Origin: Sphingobacteriales bacterium
GTDB lineage: Bacteria > Bacteroidota > Bacteroidia > Chitinophagales > Chitinophagaceae
Length of the DNA stretch: 64,000 nucleotides
Reading direction: 5' to 3'
Assembly: GCA_023251235.1 (NCBI GenBank)
Contig: JAHEZE010000002.1
Span: 17,308 to 81,307 of the forward strand
Positions 36,598 to 45,595 of the stretch are shown here, piece by piece. The position numbers and the translations under genes are program-made. Within the stretch, counting starts at the first letter, position 1; each line of letters begins with the position of its first letter. The notes beneath the pieces were generated by a model. The model searched no databases and had not been told where the DNA came from. It was given only the letters and a program-made list of their open reading frames with translations.

Positions 36598-39500
36598 TTA
36601 ATTTCCATTCGAAAGTAATCGCTGCGCTTCATCCTCACTCATTTCTTCAATCTTGCTAAGGATTTGTTCTTTTAACATTTCTGCCAGTCTATCTATTGTA
36701 AAAGCTTTAAATGCATCTTGCGGATTGATCCGTATGCCAAATGATTTTTGAGCCAATGCCAATACCTGTGCGGCTAATACAGAATCACCACCAAGTTCAA
36801 AAAAGGAATCATGCACACCCACCCTATCAATATGCAAAGTCTGCTGCCATAACTGTGCAAGTTTGCGTTCAACTTCATTTCGTGGCACTACATACTGCTG
36901 ACGAAGTTTAGGTCTTGCATACAGACGTGCAACATGTGTTTCACTTCCGCCAACTTCTTCAAGGAATGGCAGGCCTGCAGCAGTTGGGTAAAGCTCGATC
37001 AGGTTTTTCAGGTCGAAAGGCAATACCATTATTTGAGGCGTTGGTTCATTGATCAACTGTTCAAGAATTTCCAGGCCACGATCAATTTTTATAATCTTTA
37101 TTAAATGTTGGGTTGATGCATTCTGTCCTTTTAATCGTTCAGTTGTTTCTGCAGCTAATCCAACTTCAGCCCAAGGCCCCCAGTTGATACTGATGGCTGG
37201 TAGTCCCAGGCTACGACGATAATATGCAAACGCATCGGGATAGGCGCTTGCAGCCGCATAATTTCCCTGCCCCGGTGATCCCAATACTGAAACAGCAGAT
37301 GAAAACAGCACAAAGAAATCTAAAGAAAGATCTAATGTTGCTGAATGAAGATTCCATGTGCCATCGAGTTTTGGAGTCATGACCTTTTCCATCCGCTCTC
37401 TGTTAAGGTTGAGCAGTGAGCCATCGTCCAATACTCCTGCCGCATGAATTACTCCCCGCAGCACGGGCATTTCATCTTTAATCTTGTCAAATACATTTTT
37501 TAATTGATCAGGGCTGCTTACATCTGCCTGTGAAATGACTACCTCAACTCCTTTATTCCTCATTTGGTCAACCATATTCATTACAGATGAGGATGGTTTA
37601 CTTCTCCCCAATAATACCAGGTGTTTGGCACCTCTTTGTGACATCCATTCTGCTGTTTTAATTCCTAAGCCTCCCAGTCCGCCGGTTATAAGGTATGTGC
37701 TATCGGGTTTAAATATCATTGCAGGTGTGTTCCATAAAGTATTAAGTGTAAATGGCAAAAGCCGGTGAACAAAGCGAACACCATCACGATATGCAATTTG
37801 ATCTTCACGACCATCTGTTGAAAGCTCTTTTACAAGAAGAGGAATTGTTTCAGCATCCTGGTGTTGCGGATCAAGATCAATACGGACGCATTTGAACTCC
37901 GGCAGTTCAAAACTTATTACTTTTCCCAAACCCCATATCGGGGCTTGTTCAATTGCAAGTGGTTCATCAGGCTTTACTTGTTGTGCACCTCGTGTCACCA
38001 ACCATAAACGTGGTATTCCTGCCATACGTCTCGCTAATATCTGCACCAGGTATAACAGGCTCATGCTGCCATCTATTTGCATAGCATCAATACTCCCATT
38101 TGTAGCCGGCACTGATGTTGTTGAAAAACTCCACAAGTGTATAACTCCATATAATGGCGATGATATTTCATTCACCCGATTCTCAATTAACTCAACCAAC
38201 GAATCATCATTTCCTTTTTTTATCTTTTCTAATGCTTCGCTGCAGAACAACAGGTGGCAATGATCCCCGTTTACTTCAATTTGTTTAGCCAACTCTTCAC
38301 CTAAACCTTCATCATCAGCTAAAATCAACCAATGTTTTTTATCACCGGCAGAAAGAGTTGTAGTACATGACTCGGTTTTGATTTGCCACTGCAACTGGTA
38401 CAACCAGGTATCTTGTTCTGAAAGCAGGCGGCGTACATGCCTGCTGGTGTGTTGCAACCTGAATTCTGTCAGTTCAGCTATTGTCTGACCGTTATTATCA
38501 TATAACCTGATGTCAGCATTAAGAATATCTGTACTTTCTTTGGCCTCTGACCGCAGCGATACATGACTCCAGGTAAACTGACCTGGTTTGGAGAAGAACC
38601 TGATCTGTTTACATCCGGTTGGGAGATAAAAACTTTGTTCATGAGATGCATTTTGGGTAGCGGCTAACACCTGCAAACATCCATCTAATATTGCAGGATG
38701 AATTTGATACACTTCAGTTTCATGCCGTAATGATTCAGGTAAACTGATATACCCTAATGATTCAGCATCTTTAGTCCAGACATGCTGAACAGACCGGAAA
38801 CCCGGGCCATACGTTACTCCACGAGACTGCAAAAGATCATAAAATTCCCCTGAAGTAAATTGTGTAGTGCTTTGTTGAAGAATTGAATCGTGATGTATTC
38901 CATTTGAAGATCCTGAATCTTCCGTTTCCGGGTTCTTTATTAATGTTGCAGAAGCATGAAGTGTCCATTTCTCTTTTTCAGCAGCTCTGCTATAAATACT
39001 AAAAGTGAAACTATCTTCTTTTCCGGGGGACAAAATTGATTGAATCGTTCTTGACTTTCCTTTAATTAAGATCATGCTTTCATCGAAAGCGAAATCACAA
39101 ACTGTGTAAGAGTTATTTAATCCTGTGTCTTTAGCAGATTGTAATGTCATTTCAATATAGCCTGCAGCAGGGAACAATATCTCGTTGCCGATCCGGTGAT
39201 CTCCAAGAAAATTCAGTATTGAATCATCAGTGGTTGTTTGCCATACAAAAGAAGCAGGAGAATTTGCAAGGTTCATCCGCTCTCCCAGCAACGGATGATT
39301 TTCTACGGCCTGGTGCCAAGCGTTTTTTGAACCCGAAGGTTTTTTATCTATCCAGTAACGCTGTCGTTGCCAGGGAATCGTTGGAAGATGGACATAGTTT
39401 CCACGGATTGGATAGAGTTTTTTCCAGTCAATCGAAAATCCTTCAGCATAAAGCTGGCCCAATGTCCTAAGCATTACTTCACGTTCAGGTGTATCACGAC

Positions 39501-42270
39501 GTAACGAGGGGAATACCCTGACATGCCGATGAGATGGTTGTAACGATTGTTGTATTGATCCAAGAAGAACAGGATGCGGGCCGATTTCAATAAAATCAGA
39601 ATGACCATTTTCCAGCAGTTCATCAATTGCAGCAGCAAACAAAACAGGTTTTCTGATATTATCCATCCAGTAGTTTGCATTAAATGTAAGTTCATCTCCG
39701 CGATGGCCCGTTACTGTGGAATAGAACGGGATCTTTGGAGTCAGTGGATTTAATTCACTTAATCCATCAATTAATTCGGTACGCAAAGAATCCATTTGCG
39801 GGCTATGCGATGCAACATCAACATTTACGAGTTTGCAAAAAAGATTTTGGCTCTCTAAAGACTCCATCACTTTTTTAATTGTTCCGGGATTGCCTGATAA
39901 AACAGTTGATGCAGGTCCACTGATCACAGCGATAGAAATATCTTTAGCGAAATCATTTAATAGTTTTTCAGCATGATCTGCTGATAACTCCGTTGCAAGC
40001 ATAGAGCCTTGTCCGCTCAATTGTTTTAAGAGCTGACTGCGATAACACACAACTTGTATAGCATCTTCCAAACTCAGGATGCCGGCAATATGTGCTGCGG
40101 CTATTTCACCCATACTATGCCCGGTTACGGCATCAGGTATAATACCCCATGATTGCCATAGTTCTGCAAAGGCAACCTGTACGGCAAAGATTGCCGGTTG
40201 AACCACATCAATTTCATCAAGACGGGATTCTGACTCTTTATCACGCAATACATTAATCAGTGACCATCCAAAACGTACATGAATAATTTGATCAATATTT
40301 TCTATTGCATTATAAAAAAAGGGTTCCTGTTTTATCAGATCACGACCCATGCCATACCACTGGCCTCCCTGTCCTGAAAAAACGAATACAAGTTTTCGTT
40401 GCTGATTCCGAATTTCATTGCCAATAAAAATATTGGGATCCGTTTCTCCATGTACAAAGGCACGAAGACTATCACATAATTCTTTCCGTGTGTTACCAAT
40501 TATTGCCAGGCGATGATCATACTGACTGCGTCTTAAACCTGCGGCATAACATATATTTTTTATTGTAGCTGCAGTATCAGAACTGATTAATTCATGAAAC
40601 CTGTTTGCAAGTAATTGAAGCGCTTCATTGCTTTTAGCTGATAACGGAAGCAGATGGCAAGCTGGCTCAGTTGAAAGATCAGGTTCTTTTATCTCTTGTT
40701 TGATATCATTAGCTTCACGAACCACAAGGTGGACGTTTGTACCTCCGAAACCAAATGAACTTACACCGGCAATGGATGCACCGGCATGTGAAGGCCAGGG
40801 CTTTAATTCATTACTGACTTGCAATTTTAATTCATCGAAATTAATATGCGGATTAGGGGTATGATAATGAACAGTTGGAGGAATCGTTTGATGCTTCAGG
40901 CTTAGAATAACTTTGATCAATCCGGCAATACCGGCCGCTGATTCCAAATGCCCGATATTAGTCTTTACAGAACCGATTGTACAAAGACCATCCGTTCGAT
41001 CAATACCCAACACAGCGCCGATGGCCTGGGCTTCGATCGAATCACCTAACAGCGTACCTGTTCCATGAGCTTCTATGTATTGAACATTTGCCGGTGATAC
41101 ACCAGCGGCATGGTATACTTCTCTTAACAAGGTTTCCTGAGCTTCACGACTCGGAGCAATCAAACCATTGGTGCGTCCATCCTGTATCATCGCACTTCCT
41201 GCAATCACTGCGTGTATAGGATCACCATCGGCAATGGCGGATGAAAGTGGTTTAAGTATAACAAGACCTCCCCCTTCACCACGAACATATCCATTTGCCC
41301 GGGCATCGAATGTTTTGCATCTTCCATCCGGTGCAAGAACGCCAGCCTTGGTAAAAGCAATCGAGTGTGCCGGCGACAATATCATATTCACTCCACCTGC
41401 AAGTGCCATTGTGCATTCACCATTCCGTAGACTTTGACATGCTAAATGAACTGCTGCCAAAGAAGAAGAACACGCTGTGTCAATTGCAATGCTTGGGCCA
41501 TGAAAATTATAGGTATAAGAAATGCGGTTAGCAGCAATAGATAAAGCGCTTCCTGTCCCTGAATGACCGCTTATTTGAACAGGGTTATCAAATTGAAGCA
41601 GGCTGTATTCATTTACTGAAATACCAATGAATACTCCTGTCTTGCTGCCATCCAATTCATCAAACACCTGGCCGGCATCATCGAGAGCTTCATAAGATAA
41701 CTCCAGCAGTAATCGCTGCTGCGGATCCATATGTATTGCCTCAACAGGTGAAATGCCAAAGAAGAAGGGATCAAACTGATCAATACTGTTAAGGAATCCA
41801 CCCCAATAGGAAATTGATTTGCCGGGAACAGCAGGATCAGGGTTGTAAAAGGCTTTCTTATTCCACCTGGTTTCCGGTACTTCAGAAATTGCATCAACAC
41901 CTTCACGGAGTAATTTCCAGAAAGATTCAGGATCCTTTGCTCCCGGAAAACGGCAACTCATTCCAATAACAGCAATTGGTTCCGATAAGTTAACTGCGGG
42001 AGAGTTTAAAACGGAGTCAGATTTTATATTTTCCCGGTTTCCGGCAAGATGATCAGAGAGTGATACTATATTGGGATAATCATAAACAAGTGTAGGAGAG
42101 ATGCGACGGCCAAGGAACTCTTCTAAATCGCCGGAAATTGTTACTGCATCAAGCGAGGATAATCCGTAAGCGGAGAAAGGTTCATGGATATTAATAGTAT
42201 CCGGAGCAATATTCAACAACTTAGCGATATGCGAGATCAGCCAATCCTGTATTTCTCTTTTATTATGCAT
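36598..42270 (-). CDS. Type I PKS: ACP-KS-AT-DH-KR-ACP
   Basis: The 1,890-residue enzyme has an N-terminal ACP (about 5-78; Ser39 in GLSSL), a ketosynthase (about 95-520; Cys267 in DTACSSS, His402 in HGTGT, His441), an acyltransferase (about 628-920; Ser719 in GHSMG, His822 in VASH), a dehydratase (about 990-1275; His1025, and Asp1196/Gln1200 in LDGCLQ), a ketoreductase (about 1520-1705; GGLGGLG, LDD at 1614-1616 as in B-type, Ser1658, Tyr1671) and a C-terminal ACP (about 1795-1870; Ser1830 in LGGDS). All catalytic residues are there and no enoylreductase is present, so one cycle should give a 2-enoyl thioester. The N-terminal ACP next to a separate FAAL is a known way to load a fatty acid. 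Confidence 0.95.
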   Translation of the reverse strand: MHNKREIQDWLISHIAKLLNIAPDTINIHEPFSAYGLSSLDAVTISGDLEEFLGRRISPTLVYDYPNIVSLSDHLAGNRENIKSDSVLNSPAVNLSEPIAVIGMSCRFPGAKDPESFWKLLREGVDAISEVPETRWNKKAFYNPDPAVPGKSISYWGGFLNSIDQFDPFFFGISPVEAIHMDPQQRLLLELSYEALDDAGQVFDELDGSKTGVFIGISVNEYSLLQFDNPVQISGHSGTGSALSIAANRISYTYNFHGPSIAIDTACSSSLAAVHLACQSLRNGECTMALAGGVNMILSPAHSIAFTKAGVLAPDGRCKTFDARANGYVRGEGGGLVILKPLSSAIADGDPIHAVIAGSAMIQDGRTNGLIAPSREAQETLLREVYHAAGVSPANVQYIEAHGTGTLLGDSIEAQAIGAVLGIDRTDGLCTIGSVKTNIGHLESAAGIAGLIKVILSLKHQTIPPTVHYHTPNPHINFDELKLQVSNELKPWPSHAGASIAGVSSFGFGGTNVHLVVREANDIKQEIKEPDLSTEPACHLLPLSAKSNEALQLLANRFHELISSDTAATIKNICYAAGLRRSQYDHRLAIIGNTRKELCDSLRAFVHGETDPNIFIGNEIRNQQRKLVFVFSGQGGQWYGMGRDLIKQEPFFYNAIENIDQIIHVRFGWSLINVLRDKESESRLDEIDVVQPAIFAVQVAFAELWQSWGIIPDAVTGHSMGEIAAAHIAGILSLEDAIQVVCYRSQLLKQLSGQGSMLATELSADHAEKLLNDFAKDISIAVISGPASTVLSGNPGTIKKVMESLESQNLFCKLVNVDVASHSPQMDSLRTELIDGLSELNPLTPKIPFYSTVTGHRGDELTFNANYWMDNIRKPVLFAAAIDELLENGHSDFIEIGPHPVLLGSIQQSLQPSHRHVRVFPSLRRDTPEREVMLRTLGQLYAEGFSIDWKKLYPIRGNYVHLPTIPWQRQRYWIDKKPSGSKNAWHQAVENHPLLGERMNLANSPASFVWQTTTDDSILNFLGDHRIGNEILFPAAGYIEMTLQSAKDTGLNNSYTVCDFAFDESMILIKGKSRTIQSILSPGKEDSFTFSIYSRAAEKEKWTLHASATLIKNPETEDSGSSNGIHHDSILQQSTTQFTSGEFYDLLQSRGVTYGPGFRSVQHVWTKDAESLGYISLPESLRHETEVYQIHPAILDGCLQVLAATQNASHEQSFYLPTGCKQIRFFSKPGQFTWSHVSLRSEAKESTDILNADIRLYDNNGQTIAELTEFRLQHTSRHVRRLLSEQDTWLYQLQWQIKTESCTTTLSAGDKKHWLILADDEGLGEELAKQIEVNGDHCHLLFCSEALEKIKKGNDDSLVELIENRVNEISSPLYGVIHLWSFSTTSVPATNGSIDAMQIDGSMSLLYLVQILARRMAGIPRLWLVTRGAQQVKPDEPLAIEQAPIWGLGKVISFELPEFKCVRIDLDPQHQDAETIPLLVKELSTDGREDQIAYRDGVRFVHRLLPFTLNTLWNTPAMIFKPDSTYLITGGLGGLGIKTAEWMSQRGAKHLVLLGRSKPSSSVMNMVDQMRNKGVEVVISQADVSSPDQLKNVFDKIKDEMPVLRGVIHAAGVLDDGSLLNLNRERMEKVMTPKLDGTWNLHSATLDLSLDFFVLFSSAVSVLGSPGQGNYAAASAYPDAFAYYRRSLGLPAISINWGPWAEVGLAAETTERLKGQNASTQHLIKIIKIDRGLEILEQLINEPTPQIMVLPFDLKNLIELYPTAAGLPFLEEVGGSETHVARLYARPKLRQQYVVPRNEVERKLAQLWQQTLHIDRVGVHDSFFELGGDSVLAAQVLALAQKSFGIRINPQDAFKAFTIDRLAEMLKEQILSKIEEMSEDEAQRLLSNGN

Positions 42271-42284
42271 GCCAGAAGTAATTT

Positions 42285-42338
42285 AATAAGTAAAAAAGAA
42301 AATACATTTTACTTATTCTGCCTGCCCTTATGTATTTT
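42285..42338 (-). promoter_or_regulatory. Two mutually exclusive hairpins between the monooxygenase and PKS genes
   Basis: In the 77-base gap, AATAAGTAAAA (42285-42295) pairs with TTTTACTTATT (42307-42317), an exact 11-bp stem. A second exact 9-bp stem joins AAAATACAT (42299-42307) with ATGTATTTT (42330-42338). The arm at 42299-42307 lies in and beside the loop of the first, so the RNA cannot form both neatly. This could set PKS expression relative to the upstream genes. Confidence 0.5.
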
Positions 42339-42347
42339 GTTTTAAAA

Positions 42348-43655
42348 CTATTTTTTTGAACGATTGCCACCCACCTGCATCTGCCAGAAGGAAGTCATGC
42401 CGGGCCGCCGGTCAATTGTGCCCTGCTGGTTATCATCATTCATTTTATTCCACATCAGCGGATAAGCTTCAATAGGGGGCACTTCTTTCATTTCACCGGG
42501 TTTCTGTATTTTTTGCTGTGCTTCAGTAATGAAAGGTTCCAGCATTTCATATTTCATTTTCTCACGGTTTAATTCTCTCTCTTTGAATTGCGGTAGCACT
42601 TCAGTTCCAAAAAGCTCGAGTGATTTACAGATATGTTCATGTTTATAGTTTCCGCTTTGTTGCAAAAAGATCAGTTGATCCACCCCTGCATCTTCCAGTT
42701 CACGAAAATTTTCTATCAACTGCTCAGGATTTCCAATACCTCTCATGCCGGCTTTCTTACGTTCCCGTTCCATCTTTTCAATACCTGATGCCGGTGTTTT
42801 TTTAAAATCATTCCACAGATTTGTATGACCTGGAATATGGATGCCATCCCTCCAATAATGACCCAATCCGTATGCAAAGAAGTGAGCTCCTTCCATTCCT
42901 TGTTTGATTGCTGTTTCCTGGTCCCTGTCGCACATAAATCCTGTTAACATTGCTACATTCGGATTTACTGCTTGTGCTATAGGAGTGCAATTCTTTTTGA
43001 ATGTTTCATAATATTCATCTACCCAGAATTTTGCTTCCTCTGCATTTACAAAAGCAAAGGTTAACCCACCCATTCCCAAACGTGCTGCTAATTGTAAGCT
43101 ATCCCTGTTCGAGCAAGCTGCCCAAACAGGAGGATGAGGTTTCTGCAAAGGTTTTGGCACAATGTTTCTGTGTGGCATCGAAAAATATTTTCCGTCGTAA
43201 CCGGGATAAGGCTCCATGCACATCATTTTTGCAGTCTCCCTTACTGCTTCCGCCCACATAGGACGTTTGTCAACAAAGTCAACACCAAACGCTTCAAGTT
43301 CCATACGTGAACCCGATTCGCCGGTACCCCATTCAACACGGCCACCACTTATGATATCGAGTGTAGCAAGACGTTCTGCTATCCTTGCGGGATGATTAAC
43401 CTTTGGCGACATAATGGTAATGCCATGTCCTAACCTGATATTTTTTGTACGTTGACTGCATGCAGCAAGAAAAACTTCAGGTGCTGATGAGTGACAATAC
43501 TCTTCAAGAAAATGATGTTCCTGTACCCAAACATAATCAATACCGATTCGATCTGCCAATTCAACCTGCTCCAATGCTTCCCGGAAAAGCCTTGCTTCAT
43601 CTCCATTATTCCATGGCCGGGGTAATTGCAGGTCAATAAAAATTCCAAATTTCAT
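42348..43655 (-). CDS. Luciferase-like (LLM class) flavin-dependent monooxygenase
   Basis: The 435-residue protein has the bacterial-luciferase fold: MKFGIFIDLQLP at the start, VWVQEHHF near residue 43, RLGHGITIMSPKVNHPARIAE near 74-95 and SGGRVEWGTGES near 104. The last ~80 residues are a charged extension beyond the fold. It is expected to use reduced FMN (or F420) and oxygen to hydroxylate or cleave an organic substrate. It overlaps the FAAL gene by the four bases ATGA, which means translational coupling, so it belongs to the pathway. The substrate is unknown. It does not look like the short PKS/NRPS-embedded LLM domains I remember. Confidence 0.88.
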   Translation of the reverse strand: MKFGIFIDLQLPRPWNNGDEARLFREALEQVELADRIGIDYVWVQEHHFLEEYCHSSAPEVFLAACSQRTKNIRLGHGITIMSPKVNHPARIAERLATLDIISGGRVEWGTGESGSRMELEAFGVDFVDKRPMWAEAVRETAKMMCMEPYPGYDGKYFSMPHRNIVPKPLQKPHPPVWAACSNRDSLQLAARLGMGGLTFAFVNAEEAKFWVDEYYETFKKNCTPIAQAVNPNVAMLTGFMCDRDQETAIKQGMEGAHFFAYGLGHYWRDGIHIPGHTNLWNDFKKTPASGIEKMERERKKAGMRGIGNPEQLIENFRELEDAGVDQLIFLQQSGNYKHEHICKSLELFGTEVLPQFKERELNREKMKYEMLEPFITEAQQKIQKPGEMKEVPPIEAYPLMWNKMNDDNQQGTIDRRPGMTSFWQMQVGGNRSKK

Positions 43656-45370
43656 GTCAATGTAATTTCTTTTAAAGTTCCGGCTATATAATATTCTTTG
43701 CAGAGAAAATGTCTTTTTTTACCACTCGTTGTTCTTGGAATTGCTCCGGGATCAGTCAACCGGATATCATCAATGGTAAGGCCATGATACACGGATATTG
43801 CATAACGGATTGCTTTTATCACTTCATGTTCATTGATTATTGATTTGTGCTTTATCTCTGCAACTACGATTATACGTTCAGCCCCCTTATTACTTATGGA
43901 AAAAACTGCACTTCCTCCCGGGAGAATAGCAGGATATGAAGATTCAACTGTTCTTTCTATATCATGCGGGTAATGGTTTTTCCCATCAGAGATGATCAGG
44001 TTCTTGATACGTCCGGTAATATAAAATTCTCCATCGTTTTCAAATCCCAGGTCGCCGGTTCGTAAATATTTTCCTTCCTCGCCATTTGATAATTGCGCAT
44101 TAAAGGTCAGTTCTGTTTCCAAAGGTTTATTCCAATAACCACTGGCGACGCTTGGTCCGCTTATCCAGATTTCGCCAACTTCACCGGGATTAGATGGCCT
44201 TAATGTTTCCGGGTTCACAACCCATATCTTTTGATCTGACTGGCTGTGCCCGCAACTTATCACCGTCCTTGTATCCTCGTTACTTTCAGGTGAAATGAGT
44301 ATTTTATTTTTTTCAAGTTCTGAATTCACCAGGTGAATTTTCTTTGGTGATTTGGGCCTTCCTGTTACTAATAATGTTGACTCTGCTAACCCATAGCACG
44401 GTAAAAAGGCATCACGATGAAAACCGCAGGGAGCAAAATATTCTGCAAACTCATCCAGTGTTTTATGATAAACAGGCTCAGCACCGTTAAAAGCAATTTT
44501 CCATTGGCTGAGATCAAGTTGCTCCCTTTGCTCGGGTGTTATTTTTTTTACACATATGTCGTACGCAAAATTTGGTCCTCCGCTCACCGTGCCGCGAAAT
44601 CGGGAAATAGTTTGAAGCCAGCGAAGGGGACGTTGTAAAAACATCATATACGGCATCAATGTAACAGGAATACCAGAATACACAGGTTGCAAAATTCCGC
44701 CGATGAGGCCCATATCATGATAGGGAGGTAACCAAATGATGCCATGACTTTCGTCTGATACTCCGAAAATTTTTTCAATAAGTTTCATATTATCGAGCAG
44801 GTTGCCATGAGTGATCATTACACCTTTTGGTGTGGTCGTTGAACCGGAAGTGTATTGAAGAAAGGCAAGATCATTCCCTTTGATAACCGGTTGTTGCCAT
44901 TGCTCAGCCGGGACGCCTGTTTTGTCATCATCAGTTACTATCAGTTTCATGTTACCTAAACACGTGATGATTTCTTTCCGGAATTTTAACACATCAAATA
45001 ATGATGCAGTTAAAAGCGCAACAGCAGGTTTGGCGTCTGCAGCTATGCGAAGGATAGCAGGCAAGTTTTTCTCAATTCTGGCAGGATGAGGAGGAAATGC
45101 GGGGATAGGGATGATCTTTGCGTACAGGCAACCGAAATAGGCTACGATAAAATCCAACCCGGGTGGAAAAAAAATAAATGCACGGTCGCCGGTTTTTGTT
45201 GAAGTTTGTAGTAATGCTCCTAAGGAACGGGCACGCCGGTCTAACTCTTCATAAGTCATAACAACTTCTTCATATTCTCCGTCTGTCAGGAATCGAAATG
45301 CCAACTGGTGCGGCTGATTTGCAGCACGCCACTGTAAAACATCAACCAATGAAACCGACATAGATATCAT
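43652..45370 (-). CDS. Fatty-acyl-AMP ligase (FAAL)
   Basis: The 572-residue adenylate-forming enzyme has YTSGSTTTPKGVM near residue 165, GLAEST near 326 and the late Lys region RTTSGKKRHFLCKEYY. A middle stretch around 245-255 (RGTVSGGPNFAYD) and the overall spacing are of the FAAL type, which makes acyl-AMP and passes the acyl group to an ACP rather than to CoA. The likely partner is the N-terminal ACP of the PKS two genes on. ATGs at 45370 and 45361 are both possible. It is the first gene of the minus-strand operon and overlaps the monooxygenase gene by 4 bases. Confidence 0.93.
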   Translation of the reverse strand: MISMSVSLVDVLQWRAANQPHQLAFRFLTDGEYEEVVMTYEELDRRARSLGALLQTSTKTGDRAFIFFPPGLDFIVAYFGCLYAKIIPIPAFPPHPARIEKNLPAILRIAADAKPAVALLTASLFDVLKFRKEIITCLGNMKLIVTDDDKTGVPAEQWQQPVIKGNDLAFLQYTSGSTTTPKGVMITHGNLLDNMKLIEKIFGVSDESHGIIWLPPYHDMGLIGGILQPVYSGIPVTLMPYMMFLQRPLRWLQTISRFRGTVSGGPNFAYDICVKKITPEQREQLDLSQWKIAFNGAEPVYHKTLDEFAEYFAPCGFHRDAFLPCYGLAESTLLVTGRPKSPKKIHLVNSELEKNKILISPESNEDTRTVISCGHSQSDQKIWVVNPETLRPSNPGEVGEIWISGPSVASGYWNKPLETELTFNAQLSNGEEGKYLRTGDLGFENDGEFYITGRIKNLIISDGKNHYPHDIERTVESSYPAILPGGSAVFSISNKGAERIIVVAEIKHKSIINEHEVIKAIRYAISVYHGLTIDDIRLTDPGAIPRTTSGKKRHFLCKEYYIAGTLKEITLT

Positions 45371-45595
45371 ACGAGGATATTAAAAATAATCTTTTACCAA
45401 CCGGGACTCAATCCTGTGATTATGATTTAGCGTAACAGGGAAATACTTCTGGCATGATGACTATTTCATAAACCCGGATATATCTAATGTAAGGTTTTTT
45501 CCGGGAAAATAAGCTTACTTTTAAACTGTGTGATATTTTTTGTTTGGTAGTCACCGGAAATGTTTATTGCTAAAATTAGGTTCTAATCTGGAACT
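45371..45595. promoter_or_regulatory. Divergent promoter region of the two biosynthetic operons
   Basis: These 225 bases separate the FAAL and KAS III-like genes, which are transcribed away from each other, so both promoters must be here. I found no good TTG-N19/20-TAnnTTTG on either strand; TTTG at 45543-45546 with TAAAATTAG from 45571 is the nearest on the plus strand, with too long a spacer (24 bases). Weak matches may mean an activator or an alternative sigma factor is needed. Confidence 0.45.

Noticed and set aside
42348..43655. Assignment of the flavin enzyme to the PKS/NRPS-specific LLM subfamily (TIGR04020-type)
   Set aside because: Its N-terminal and central motifs and C-terminal extension do not match what I remember of that subfamily; kept as general LLM class.
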